A stretch of 64,000 nucleotides of DNA, from contig JAGUCH010000001.1 of NCBI GenBank assembly GCA_019096065.1, positions 16,368,001 through 16,432,000 on the forward strand, in the 5' to 3' direction. Positions 31,827 to 42,152 of the stretch are shown one piece after another (within the stretch, counting starts at the first letter, position 1; every line of letters starts with the position of its first letter). The notes beneath the pieces are model-generated. The model saw nothing but the letters and a program-made list of their open reading frames with translations. It searched no databases and was not told the DNA's origin. The position numbers and the translations under genes are program-made. This DNA comes from Paracyclopina nana (taxonomy: Eukaryota > Arthropoda > Copepoda > Cyclopoida > Cyclopettidae).

Positions 31827-32970
31827 TTGGACAAGGGCAGAGGCAGCCAAAGCCTTGGCCAAACATTACACTCAGATTGGACATCCTATTGCTTTTGCAG
31901 GTCCACAAACCCTACACGACTATTTCAAGGGTGCTCTCACCTACACTGACATTAAGCAATTTTTGTCCACACAAGATGTGTACACAGCTTACAGGCTCAA
32001 CCATCCTAAGGCAGGCAAGCAAAATGTGATCTTTTCATACAAGAAACGTCAGCTGATTGAAGTGGATCTGCTTGATGTCTCTCGATACGCCAAGGAAAAC
32101 GATGGTGTTCGCTTCCTCTTGTGTGCAATTGATGCTTTCACGCGCTATGTGTGGATAGGGTTGCTGAAAACAAAGACTTGTGCTGAAGTGACATCTGTAT
32201 TTAGAAATATGCTTGATCGGGAGATAACACCGCCCAATGTGCGAGCACTTTGCTCTGATTTGGGGAAAGAATGGACAGGAAAGCCAATGCTGGCTTTGTT
32301 GAAGGAGCGATCCATTCAGCTGAGGCACTCATATGTATTAGGTCACTGTGCAAAAATTGAACGTGTGCAAGCATCCATCAAAAGGTTAATGTTGGCATTT
32401 ATGGACGAACACCGAACAGAGCGATATATTGACCACCTTGACCAAATACTGCAAACTTATCGCACAAGGAAACACCGTATCATACAAATGAGCCCAGCTC
32501 AGGCTGAACTGCCACAAAATCACATGCTCCTGAAGCAAATCTTTGAAAAAAACTATGCCTGTTTGAAGCGTGAAAAGCCAGCCTTTCAAATTGGACAAAT
32601 TGTTCGCGTAACAAAACTTGATACATTATTCAATCGTGCCTATGACTTGCAAACCAATAATGAACCCTATGTTATTTATCGTGTACGGACTGTGCACAAA
32701 ATTCCTACCTATGACTTGAAAGTTTTAAAAACTGGAGAAATTGTACAAGGTTCATTTTCAAAGCATCAATTGGTTGCTGTCGATCCCAGCATGAAATTTA
32801 GCATTGGTGATGTACTAAGGAAGAGAGGTGGAAAAAGTCTTATCACTTACCATAATCTACCCTCTACCTATCAAACGTGGCTGCCAAGCAATGTTGTCAA
32901 TCAAGTGCTGACTCAGGGCAATATCCCACAATTTCAACCACTTGCTGCGTATGTTAATAAACTAAAATAA
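31816..32970 (+). CDS. Retroviral-type (rve) DDE integrase, Polinton
   Basis: 384 residues from the ATG at 31816, single exon. The RNase-H-like core is clear: D84 in IEVDLLDVS, the strand RFLLCAIDAFTRYVW, D148 in ALCSDLGKEW and E182 in AKIERVQASIK, with 33 residues between the last two. A beta-rich C-terminal domain follows (FQIGQIVRV, YVIYRVRTVHKIPTYDL, FSKHQLVAV), the arrangement seen in Polinton and gypsy-type integrases. It should cut the ends of the element and join them to target DNA with a 6-bp stagger, consistent with the GCTGAA duplication seen. The start overlaps the virion-core gene by 11 bp, and the minor capsid gene starts 4 bp after its stop. Confidence 0.92.
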   Translation: MATNWTRAEAAKALAKHYTQIGHPIAFAGPQTLHDYFKGALTYTDIKQFLSTQDVYTAYRLNHPKAGKQNVIFSYKKRQLIEVDLLDVSRYAKENDGVRFLLCAIDAFTRYVWIGLLKTKTCAEVTSVFRNMLDREITPPNVRALCSDLGKEWTGKPMLALLKERSIQLRHSYVLGHCAKIERVQASIKRLMLAFMDEHRTERYIDHLDQILQTYRTRKHRIIQMSPAQAELPQNHMLLKQIFEKNYACLKREKPAFQIGQIVRVTKLDTLFNRAYDLQTNNEPYVIYRVRTVHKIPTYDLKVLKTGEIVQGSFSKHQLVAVDPSMKFSIGDVLRKRGGKSLITYHNLPSTYQTWLPSNVVNQVLTQGNIPQFQPLAAYVNKLK

Positions 32971-32974
32971 TACA

Positions 32975-34696
32975 ATGACTAGCTATTTTTTTTTGGCTTC
33001 AAATGGATCAACTGACATCTATCCTAACAACACACTTAGCCATTTTACAAATGCTCTCAGTGCACCCATGGCAAAATCCAACCGCATTTGCGAAGTGGCA
33101 GTGGAAGAATGCTTTGTTGATGCTCAGTTTCTGACACAAGGGATTATGGCTTCAAACCATGAACATCCCGTCATTGTGCTCACCAAAAACTGTGACAGCA
33201 CTAGCGAGGAATCCCTCATCATTGACATGGAGCAAAGTGTTGACATTGTCTCGAGGATTTTCCTACCGCACAAAAGCTACACATTGCGAAAGTTGGCAGA
33301 CATCATCAACTCAGATGTGAAGAGTGCTGCGACAACAGTACAGACTGATGAAAAGCCCTACATAGCCTATGCAGACCCTACCACGTTAGTGACTTATTTT
33401 GGTTGCTTTGCAAGCGAAAAATCAATGATGAAAAAGTTTAAGTGTGACAAAGAGCCTGACAAGCCCATCTGTATGCTTATTTACGAAGAACTAGCCAACA
33501 TGCTATCAGATGGGACATTTCAACCGCGAGAGCGCATGTTGCAACATGGTCTTGTCTACAGCGTGTATGATGCCAACCATGAGGGAGTTTATTTCAAATG
33601 CAAAAAAGGTGCACAGCTCAAACCTCAAATCCCTAAGCAAATTTTTTTATCTGCTTCATTTGTAAAAAAGCACCAAATTGACAGTCGGACGTGCAACTAT
33701 GTGGCTTCGTTCAATATTGAGCGACAAAGCAACAACGGATTTTACCTTGAGCTCAAAAATCCAATCTATTTCCAACTGTGTGAAAATCAGCCAAGAACTA
33801 ACCTAACATTGCGACTTCTTGATGAAAACTACGAACAACTCAAGTTGCAACCAGGAAGAGCTACAATTGTCAAATTTAGCCTACGACGATCGACACTTCA
33901 AACAATGTCTAATTTTTTTATTCGATGCACCTCCAAGCCAACTGACAATTATAGGAAAAATAACCCAGGCAGCTTCACCTCTAGCCTAGCTGTTCCCCTC
34001 AACTTTTATGGCCACCATTGGTATGTGGCTCTTGCATCATGCTCTCTTCCTGCCAAATTTGAACTGCCCTTCTCCAACCGTGAAAGGAGTCTCTACTTCA
34101 AATTTTGGTCTGCTGAAGATGCTTCAGAGATTACATCTTTTACCCTCATGATGCCAAAAAATGTCAACCAATTGCAGGACATTGTGCAGTTTTTCAACAG
34201 CCAATTCAAGGCAGTGCGCACAAAGGCGAGCATTGACCCGCAAAGTGGTGGACTCTGCTTGACATCAGAACTGAACATGCGCATTGTGTTGCCAACAAAG
34301 TTGTATACATTTTTAGGGGGCAAATCCTCAAGTGCTGCAAGAAAACCCGTCATGTCCATAGAAAGGCTAGCTAACAAGCCATTCAGCTTCAATTTTTTGC
34401 CCAAATTCAATCATTATATCCCAAATTCTATTTTCTTGTATGCCGATTTTATAACAGATACAATTGTATCCAACAATGAGCTGAAATTGCTCAAAGTATT
34501 GCCAGTGAAAACAATCACTGAGGAGGGCACCAATGTCAATATTGAGTTTGAAAAACTTGAATATCACAAAGTGAATGTGGCAGCAGCTTCCACCTTGCAT
34601 TTTGACCTTCGCACACACAGCGGAGAAAAAGTAGCATTTAATAATGACAATGACTTTGTTTTGCTCAATCTTGTATTTACGCAACACGTACAATAA
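32975..34696 (+). CDS. Minor capsid/penton-like candidate with internal duplication, Polinton
   Basis: 573 residues, single exon. Two regions resemble each other: residues 4-45 (FFLASNGSTDIYPNNTLSHF, TNALSAP) and about 312-360 (FFIRCTSKPTDNYRKNNPGSF, then SLAVPLNFYGHHWYVALASC). This recurring pattern, a short strand, a Pro-Asn-Asn turn, Phe, then Trp/Val-Ala-Leu, is common in large structural proteins of Polintons. The stop TAA sits inside AATAAA (34692-34697), which may serve as poly(A) signal. Its position directly after the integrase and its size suit a penton/minor capsid or vertex protein. The duplicated architecture means it could also be a fusion of two such domains. Assignment is by style and context. 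Confidence 0.6.
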   Translation: MTSYFFLASNGSTDIYPNNTLSHFTNALSAPMAKSNRICEVAVEECFVDAQFLTQGIMASNHEHPVIVLTKNCDSTSEESLIIDMEQSVDIVSRIFLPHKSYTLRKLADIINSDVKSAATTVQTDEKPYIAYADPTTLVTYFGCFASEKSMMKKFKCDKEPDKPICMLIYEELANMLSDGTFQPRERMLQHGLVYSVYDANHEGVYFKCKKGAQLKPQIPKQIFLSASFVKKHQIDSRTCNYVASFNIERQSNNGFYLELKNPIYFQLCENQPRTNLTLRLLDENYEQLKLQPGRATIVKFSLRRSTLQTMSNFFIRCTSKPTDNYRKNNPGSFTSSLAVPLNFYGHHWYVALASCSLPAKFELPFSNRERSLYFKFWSAEDASEITSFTLMMPKNVNQLQDIVQFFNSQFKAVRTKASIDPQSGGLCLTSELNMRIVLPTKLYTFLGGKSSSAARKPVMSIERLANKPFSFNFLPKFNHYIPNSIFLYADFITDTIVSNNELKLLKVLPVKTITEEGTNVNIEFEKLEYHKVNVAAASTLHFDLRTHSGEKVAFNNDNDFVLLNLVFTQHVQ

Positions 34697-34706
34697 AAAA
34701 TTAGCA

Positions 34707-35387
34707 TTAAAATTTCCACTTGCAAAATGATTTAGTTTTACTACAACCTTTACCATACTGGACAGGAACTTGCTTTGCTTTTCTTGGCCGTGGTGTATAT
34801 TCCACAGCATCAGCGGGAGGCACAAACTTGCGTTTTGATCCTCTTGTTTTCACAGGGGGTGGTGATGGAGGCATTGGGCGTGGTACTACTCTTGGGGCGG
34901 GTTCTTGGATCTTGTCTGTCTGTGTGCCAAATGTAGCAATTTTAGGTCTGCTGTGGTAGGCATCAATGTGGCTCTCTACACTTTCTGGTCCGCTGAAAAG
35001 CCCATCGCAAATTGGGCAGGCCACGAGCCCCTCTTCATCATCAACCTGTGTACCGGCATCTGTTGTTGTTGTTGTTGTTGCTGCTGCTGCTCCTTCTGTT
35101 CGATCCATGTCAGCTTGGTCAATGGGCTCCCCAGTAATACTGTCTTGTTCAAGGGGAATCAGAGCCGGTGAGTCTGAGGCTTCCTCTGGTGCAGGCGGCA
35201 TTCTTGGTGGATCTGAGTTGTTCCTACCCATGGCTTGATGATGTTGGTTGGCAGTGCCTTGCTGGTTCATGTGAGAAACGTCTTGGTTGTCGGCAGCATC
35301 AATGCACTGCAATAATTTATCATAGAGCTTGCTAGGCACAAGGTACAATGTGGAGAAACTGCCTTTAAATGACTTTTGTCTAGGCAT
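34707..35387 (-). CDS. Single-zinc-finger, basic-tailed Polinton protein
   Basis: 226 residues from the ATG at 35387 (CCACCC context). The N-terminus (MPRQKSFKGSFSTLYLVPSK, LYDKLLQCID) resembles a short motif that opens several Polinton virion proteins. The middle is disordered, Pro/Glu/Gln and poly-Thr rich. A single C2H2 finger (CPICDGLF...HIDAYH) follows at about 124-144, then a Pro-rich, strongly basic tail (KTRGSKRKF, RPRKAKQ). A DNA-associated core protein is plausible. It converges on the minor capsid gene with 10 bp between stops. Confidence 0.6.
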   Translation of the reverse strand: MPRQKSFKGSFSTLYLVPSKLYDKLLQCIDAADNQDVSHMNQQGTANQHHQAMGRNNSDPPRMPPAPEEASDSPALIPLEQDSITGEPIDQADMDRTEGAAAATTTTTTDAGTQVDDEEGLVACPICDGLFSGPESVESHIDAYHSRPKIATFGTQTDKIQEPAPRVVPRPMPPSPPPVKTRGSKRKFVPPADAVEYTPRPRKAKQVPVQYGKGCSKTKSFCKWKF

Positions 35388-35396
35388 GGGTGGTGC

Positions 35397-35774
35397 TTAT
35401 TTGGCCACTCGGTTAGCAATTAAACTAGTGATTGCGGGTACAAGTGCAGATAAAATCAAACCAATGCCTTGACCACTTTGCTTCTTAGCACGTCGTCGTC
35501 TCAATTCAACAGGCTTGGAACGATCAGCAATGAACCTTAGGTCAGTTGATGACTCACATAGCTGTTTTCTAAGCTTCTCTTTTGTTGCTTTTGAAAGGCC
35601 CAAATCAGAGTGTATGGCGTTATAGATGAAGGTACCCAAGTCATTGATCGATTGCGGATTAAGTCTTGCCAAAAGGTCTTTCCGTTCTTCATTGGTTAAT
35701 TTTTTCAGTGTATTCAAAAATAAAAGTTTGCACTTTTTCTCTGTCATTTGCTTGAGTGGAGGCTTCTTGCTCAT
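35397..35774 (-). CDS. Virion-core-like small basic protein (adenoviral X-like style), Polinton
   Basis: 125 residues from the ATG at 35774 (CCACC context). It is helical and charged from 5 to 90 and ends with a basic patch (ELRRRRAKKQ), a Gly pair and a hydrophobic helix (IGLILSALVPAITSLIANRV). That arrangement, helices, basic patch, Gly, hydrophobic tail, recurs in Polinton and adintovirus core proteins compared with adenovirus protein X. It is 9 bp upstream of the zinc-finger gene on the same strand. Confidence 0.65.
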   Translation of the reverse strand: MSKKPPLKQMTEKKCKLLFLNTLKKLTNEERKDLLARLNPQSINDLGTFIYNAIHSDLGLSKATKEKLRKQLCESSTDLRFIADRSKPVELRRRRAKKQSGQGIGLILSALVPAITSLIANRVAK

Positions 35775-35821
35775 GGTGGCGGAAGAGAGACAATGTGAAG
35801 GTCCATTGAGGATTGCTTAGT

Positions 35822-36692
35822 TCAGCTATTTTTGACAAAGCAAATGGGTACCCCTATAGAAAGTACAAAATAAAGAATGAAACCACACTCACATCCATGC
35901 AAACTACCTTCATGAGAAAAGATTCTGCTGCGCAAACGAACCACATCACTTTGAGAGGCATGCATGTCAAGAATCAAATAGGAATAAGGTGTTCTTGTTG
36001 CTGCAAGATAACTATTGACAATAAAGGATGATTGGTAAGGAGCAATTTGAGAGCTCAATGTAGAAATCTGCCGTTGCGAACGCACAGATTTCATTAAAAT
36101 CAAGTAAGTTGCATTCAAGCTGATTGTTCGCAAATGGGGTCCTTCACCAAATAATACTTGAGATGCAACCAGTGTGCTAGCATTCAAATGACGTGAGCCT
36201 AAATAATATGTGTTGATTAACCAAAAAGAGAGCATCATTGAATACTTACCAACTGTGTAAAGTTGGTGGAGCTCGCTAAAGCTCTGCAATGAATCATCAA
36301 ATATTGCAAAGCATCCTTCTTTCTTGTAGCTTGCCAAAATTTCGCGAATTTCATCATAGGGTGGAATGCCTTCAATGAGTCGCGTGATCAGTCCATTTTT
36401 TAAAAGTGTTTGATAGATTGGCTGATATTCTTGATAGAATAGCAGCTTGACTGGTGGGTTTGGGTAAATTAGTTTGTCCGATTCCATCAAAAGATTTTGT
36501 ATAAATGTGGTTTTTCCAGAACCTAAATGAATAATGCATCATGAACAACATAAAAAAGAGTCTTCCTTCTTGCCATTACCAGCTGGACCACACACCAAAT
36601 ACGTTGCAGGATGCTAAATAAACATGATGATTATTTTGGATTTTTTATGCAATTCAATGTTTGTTTACCTTAAATTGAATGTCAAAAGGCAT
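35822..36692 (-). CDS. FtsK/HerA-type genome-packaging ATPase, Polinton
   Basis: Five exons, 36692-36669, 36613-36580, 36522-36250, 36198-35908 and 35853-35822, give 217 residues. Exon 1 encodes only MPFDIQFK. The P-loop GPAGSGKT (residues 17-24) is split between exons 2 and 3, and the Walker B strand is CFAIFDDS (90-97). Length and motif spacing fit the A32-like packaging ATPases of Polintons and related viruses, which drive DNA into preformed capsids. The last intron (35907-35854) is 54 bp with no stop, so retention would merely insert 18 residues. It is the last gene before the right terminal repeat and points inward. Confidence 0.85.
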
Positions 36693-36807
36693 TTTTCTAA
36701 ACCTACTACTTTTATGCCTCCACCTTCTTTTAGTTCATGTGATTGCTTACTACTTCAGCTCATTCTTATCACGCAACCTTTGATGAGCCATTTTACAGCA
36801 CGAGCTG

Positions 36808-37029
36808 GGAACGTTTTCACGACGCCAGGTAGGATTGGTTTCACGATTGGTTTCACGATTGGTTTCACGATTGGTTTCACGATTGGTTTCACGACGCCAG
36901 GTAGGAACGTTTTCACGACCTCAGGTAGGAACAGTTTTACAAGCCCATCTACAAGCCCATCTACAAGCCCATTCACGTCGAGTACCACGAGTCAAACGAC
37001 AGGCTCAAGGGGGCCAAACCCCAACAACA
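36808..37029 (-). repeat. Right terminal inverted repeat of the Polinton, 222 bp
   Basis: Reverse complement of 15883-16104 with two mismatches. The five 12-bp tandem copies (ATTGGTTTCACG on this strand) are at 36834-36893. It ends CCAACAACA at 37029. Confidence 0.93.
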
Positions 37030-37035
37030 GCTGAA
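37030..37035. repeat. Right target-site duplication GCTGAA
   Basis: Direct copy of 15877-15882, immediately after the right terminal repeat. Confidence 0.85.
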
Positions 37036-37479
37036 AATGGTGGTCACCAGTGAATTGCAGTGGTTCTGACGAAATTGCCAAACCTTGGCATTGAGCTTTG
37101 CTTAGCCGGAAGATGTGAACTTTTCTGCTGAATGGAGGATTTTATAAAGGCGCAAAGATTTCATAAAGGAAAAGTGAAATAATTTGCGGTCCACCTAGAA
37201 CCAGCAGAAAAAACATTTGAGCCGTTGATCCACAGGGGGGCACATATGTGGCTACAAAGCCTCAATCTGCCAAAATGGAGCTCGCATGGTCTTTGCAACC
37301 GCATGTGGAAACCACATAATTGATACGTTTTATTATGATTCCTTGGCACTCTCACATTAAGTATGTAGTATGTAAGGAAGCTACTAGCGTTTTCTTCCAA
37401 AATCCAAAGGAGGGCGTACATAATTATTATATTAGGATCACAGCTATAATGAACGGCTCGATTTGCAGCAGCCCTTTTA

Positions 37480-40400
37480 TTATATCACTCTGCAGCCATT
37501 CTTGATGGGTGGCAATTTTCTCTGGAGGCTTCTGGTTCTTTTGACAACCATGGGCCTGAGTGAAATGGTTTTGTCATGGCTGGGCCAATAGAGTCTATGC
37601 CTCCTTTTGTTGTCGTTGAGGCTGTCAAACATGGGATTGGCCAGGTAATCCTGGGGCGAGATGGAGAAATGGCTCATCGAGCTGTGACCCGAGCTGCCAG
37701 AGCCTGTGCTGCCAATGCTCGTCCTCAGGGCTGGCGGGGTCCTCACGTGGCCTCCGATTTGGATTTGGAGGCTCATGGGGCCGGAGAGGCCGGAGTCGAC
37801 CGAGTCATACGAGGACGAGGAGGTAGAGGTTGGTGGCGGCGAAGATCTCAGCTTGTTGACATAGTTCTCTGCCAAGTGTTGAAAGAGGCCGCCCACGTTG
37901 ATGTTTTCTTTGACTGACGTTCTGTAGAGTCTCATTCGACATTCACGTGCTAATTGCTCAACTTCCTCCCTAAAAAGCCATAAAATGCATTATTTTCAAT
38001 ATTTCCACTTGACAAAATATTCAATAGATGGCGCCACCATCGTGTTGCTTTTTAAACAACCACCAGCGCCACCTATATTATAAAGGGCTTGTGCCATAAA
38101 AAGCCTTAGAATGCGCTATTTTCAATTTTCCACTTGAAAAAATATGCAATAGATGGCGCCACCATCGTGTTGCTTTTTAAACAACCACCAGCGCCACCTA
38201 TAATACATAGGGCTTGTTCACTTGCTTATTTGGGCTTATATTTCGGCAAAATACTAAGAAGTTAAGTAATTTTATATTGCTACCAAAAGACCGATTCCGA
38301 AGCAAAAATCTGATAAATGATCTAATATCGCGCGTTATTTCGCTGATAATAATGCAGGTAAACAGGAGTGTTTTCAGCAAAAATGGCATATACACGAAAA
38401 AAGGGACTCACGCTGAGACTGCCGACTGGTGCATCAAATCGATCTTGTTCTGTACCAAAACCATGGGAATGGCGTTGACACCGCCGCACTCATCTTCAAT
38501 TTTCCTCTTCCACTTTTTGACAGCCTCAAACGAGGCCCGATCTATGGTGGAGAACGCGATGACGCAAGCCTGAGCGCCTCGGTAGTAGGCCTTAGTTATT
38601 GCGTCAAATTCCTCTTGACCGGCGGTGTCCCATAGCATCAGTCTCACATCTTCCCCACTTATCCTGTGTTTTTATAATTCATGAATTATGGCTGGCCAGG
38701 TGGAAAAGCCTGTCTTACCTCAAGTGCTTTTCAAGAAAGTCCACCCCAATGGTTTTTTTGTAGCCTTTTGTGTAGACTCCGCGACAATAGCGCTGAATTA
38801 ACGAGGATTTTCCCACTGCTCCATTACCGACAATGACCACCTGCAAAAAGGGAAAAAATTCAAACAAATGTGTCACTTTCCTCATGGGAAACCTGCACGT
38901 TTCTCTTTCGATCATATTAAGTGGTACTAATGATCGCAACATGCTGATGATGATGAAGAAGAAGCAAACCAGGCTCTCAGTGCTAAAAGTCCATTTTTGT
39001 CTTCTACCTTTTATTTGTGGGCGCGCAGCTGGTAATGCGTTTCGCGTTCTTTATGTGCGAATGGCTCGCGATTTCGCAATTAGCAGTTAAAAGGCCTCAT
39101 AATGCTTTTAAAACGCACAATATGTACTCTTCTGGTCAATATGAGGGAACGACCCGCCTTTTTGCATTTTTCAAGATTAGCAGCTCAACGACGACGAAGA
39201 TGGCTTGAGTGCTATTATAGCGGGCCACCCACATGTGAGAGAAATTATCCTACATTAGAAGTACGCGAGTTGTGAGCGTGTTAAAAAGTTCAAGCTTTTG
39301 GGCTCCGAAATGTGAAGCTAATGCGAAAATCACCCACAGCTCTCATCAGAACCAATTAGTCGCACGCAACTTTTGAGTCCAAAGGAAGAAAGGACATTCA
39401 CTAAAATTTCTCTCCACGAAAAATGGGCTAAAATTTGGGCACATTAAAATCTGTCGCATAAAAATAATGGTTGAAATAATTATACAAAGGGTGCAAATTG
39501 AAGATCCATGGCGAGCTTGCTTTTTTAGTGGGCAATAAAATCTATTCGCCGAGGGAAAGGCAAATATTGGCTGGATAGACGCATATAATGGCTCTTTTAG
39601 CTCCGATCGGAAAAGAGAAATCACGACGGATATAGCAATGTTGCACATGCTAATGAATTCTCTGCAGGCTGAAAAAAGTCGAGCGCGTAGGCGGACTTAA
39701 CTAGCTGCTGCGATCGATGATTCAGCTGTCAATAGTAATGTTGGCAGCCAGGCAAAAGTGGTCCAATTTTTATGCAAATGACAGCCAATTTTTCAATGAT
39801 GTACGACAACATGTGTGCCAAGTCGAACCACGGCCTCTTCTAAGTGGTTTATTACACCCATTTCAATATATAGTATATTTGGGCACTGTTGCTCTATCTT
39901 TACGACTTTCAAACGCATAAAGATCCACCACATGTGTGCACATTTTTCCCAGAATAAGATTCATTTTATGTAGAAGTTAAGCCAGGCTTAAAAATGCCTT
40001 TGCGGTCAGGAGTAAATTATGAGACAAGCCTAAAGGGTTGACCAGCAGCTCGATTGATTCCATTTTTCAACCACATTCTGCTCGACATGGTCAGATATTT
40101 CTCAATTTCAGCTTTGGGCCAAGTGAGAAGGGAAAAAAGTCCTTAATTTCCCCGCGAGGAAAAATGATCGAGCAAATTAAACGAGGTCGGAAATTGGCTG
40201 CAGAAAAAAGCCAATATTACTTGATCTTCCTCCTCTGATCGTTGAAGAACTGCAGCAAATCGCCAAAAAGTTGGGGAAAAACGCTTTTAGTCCAATTTGG
40301 AAGTTTCACTTTTCTTCTGGGGTCAATCATGATTGGTGGCTTAACTTGACTTGGCCAAAGGGCTGACAGATTTGATGGATTGACTTATTTGGACGAAGCC

Positions 40401-42152
40401 TCATTGTCCCTCAGAGAAATTGAGATTGAACACATGCTGCTGACTACTTTTGCTCCTGTCCTCGAAAATATTTTGGCACTATCTCATGCGTGCAATAGGA
40501 AATGGCATTTTTTCATGGCAAATCATTGAAAAAGCCAGCCTCCTTTTTCGCTCGCGATATTCTTAAAAAATATACACATAGAGCAGACTTTTTTGCATTT
40601 TATTGCCATGCTGCTACTTCTGCTTGAGATTATCGTAAAAATGCTTGAAGAAGCTAATTAGAAGGGACTCATGCATGAAATCCAAGCAGTTTCCTGTCGC
40701 CATTTTTGTTATAAACACATAAAATAAAGTGACGAGTTCCTAAATTGATAAATGCTACTTTCGGGCCTGTTTGTTCAATTCCTTGGCACATACAAGTAGT
40801 TATATGAAATTATGCAGTAAAAACAGCAAAAAATTCAATAGCCACGCACTGCACCTCAAAAATAGTATAGCATGTATACTGCTATACAAACACTCGAGAG
40901 GGAGGAATTTTGATCATTTCTGGGTCCTACTGGTACGATAAATGCTATATTTATCCTTCGCGGTGCTTAAAATACCTACACAGCTCGCAGCTTCAAAGTT
41001 GACCACAAAATAAACACTACTAGCTCACACTTATGCGCATTTAGGCAGGAACTCTCTCCATAATTGAGAGATGCTCAGATTGCCACTTGATTACCTGAAG
41101 CTAGTGTTTTTGCTCGGGGAATGCAGAGTTGTATAATTGGTGCCTAAATTGCTTTTGCTGCTCGTTCTCGAATCCCAGAACGTTTCTCACAGAGGTAGCA
41201 GCAGCCAGCGATTATAAAAAGATTTCCTGGCAATTTGATCCAATTTGCATGCATAAGAAGCAGGATGGCAACAGTGTTGTGGGAATAGCAGATTATCTTT
41301 TCAAGACTCCAATCTTGACAATGTCATCACTGACTAATTCCCATTTCCTCAAGACCACTTTCCCTCGGTGGTGGCGTTTCAGCCTTTTTTTCACTTCCTC
41401 AATATTCAGAGTGATTTTCAAGGATTTGAATATTTTCCTCGTCATCGTCGTCGCGCGATACAGAAGCCCAAAATCCACCGTGGGAATTCTAGGAGTGATT
41501 TTGGGCATTCCAGATCACAGAGAATTTCGGTATTTTAATACGCGGATTACAAAATGTTATCCCGTTGCTCTGATCAGTGTGTCCGTTTTTCGATGAGTTA
41601 CAAATGGTAACAACAGCGTGGGAGTGGGCTCGGAAATGCATTCCCTACGACCGATTGATTACAGTGTCGGTTACAGTGAATACTGCTGACCAAAAATAAC
41701 ACCTTTTTGGCACCCAAAAATAGCTAAATATGCTGGACGCGTTGTTTGGACATTTCGTTGTTGCCCACGCCTTTTCTGCATCAGTCCAACGAGATCGCGT
41801 AATCGACACTGCTGTCAAAAAAATGAGTCCAAATATAGAACGCACAATTCGTTCCGGATGACCGGGGCGAAATAGTTTGATTAAACCATTCTGTATTCAC
41901 GGTTTATACTATATATATGGCCTGACTTCATTCCAGATCGAATCAAAGTTGATCAAAAACTCGATCCTTGGGGCTTAGCATACCCAAAAAAAAGGAGGCA
42001 AACGAGCTCGTTATTTGCTATAATACTTCAGATCTGAATAAAAATGCTTCAATTAAAATTGATCACTTGAAAAAAAGCCCATTTTAATGAAAAAAATATC
42101 TCACCTTGATGGTAATCTCCAGGTCTTCGTCGTGTAGGTCAGAAATGTACAT
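37480..42152 (-). CDS. Rab23: Rab23 small GTPase
   Basis: Four coding exons, 42152-42105 (MYISDLHDEDLEITIK), 38840-38719, 38663-38412 and 37969-37480, give 303 residues. The P-loop is GNGAVGKS, switch II DTAGQEEFDAITKAYYRGAQ, and base-recognition NKID. The run RLMLWDTAGQEEFDAIT and the RTSVKE motif in exon 4 are diagnostic of Rab23, which in animals regulates ciliary trafficking and Hedgehog signalling. The C-terminal tail is longer than in vertebrate Rab23, Ser/Pro-rich, and ends CRVI, a CaaX-type prenylation signal. Intron 1 is 3.26 kb (38841-42104) and contains no supportable gene. Intron 3 contains a 125-bp tandem duplication. The Polinton lies 445 bp beyond the stop codon. Confidence 0.92.
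37971..38219. repeat. 125-bp tandem duplication in Rab23 intron 3 carrying CTCF-like motifs
   Basis: Two units of about 125 bp follow each other. Each contains CCATAAAA, ATTTTCAAT, then TAGATGGCGCCAC (38025-38037 and 38150-38162), a shared spacer and AGCGCCACCTA (38065-38075 and 38190-38200). The AGATGGCGC and TAGGTGGCGCT cores match arthropod CTCF consensus, in opposite orientation within each unit. Unit 1 starts almost at the exon 4 splice acceptor. Confidence 0.75.

Larger units (their letters stand above)
15883..37029. mobile_element. Complete Polinton/Maverick element, 21,147 bp
   Basis: The element is delimited by 222-bp terminal inverted repeats and a 6-bp direct duplication GCTGAA at 15877-15882 and 37030-37035, the target-site length known for Polintons. 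It begins TGTTGTTGGGG and ends CCCCAACAACA. Inside are the family hallmarks: family B DNA polymerase of the protein-primed type, retroviral-type integrase, adenain-like protease, double jelly-roll capsid, minor capsid, virion-core-like proteins and a packaging ATPase. It also carries accessory transcription factors and a membrane glycoprotein. No frameshift or premature stop was seen in the core genes. The two repeats differ at two positions by eye, so the insertion is probably young. It lies 445 bp downstream of the Rab23 stop codon and interrupts no recognisable host gene. Confidence 0.95.

Noticed and set aside
31816-32970. A retrovirus or LTR retrotransposon signalled by the integrase
   Set aside because: No gag, reverse transcriptase or LTR is present, and the neighbours and 222-bp inverted ends are those of a Polinton.
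41129-41596. A 155-codon frame within Rab23 intron 1
   Set aside because: No domain and no supporting splice or promoter signals; chance frame in a large intron.
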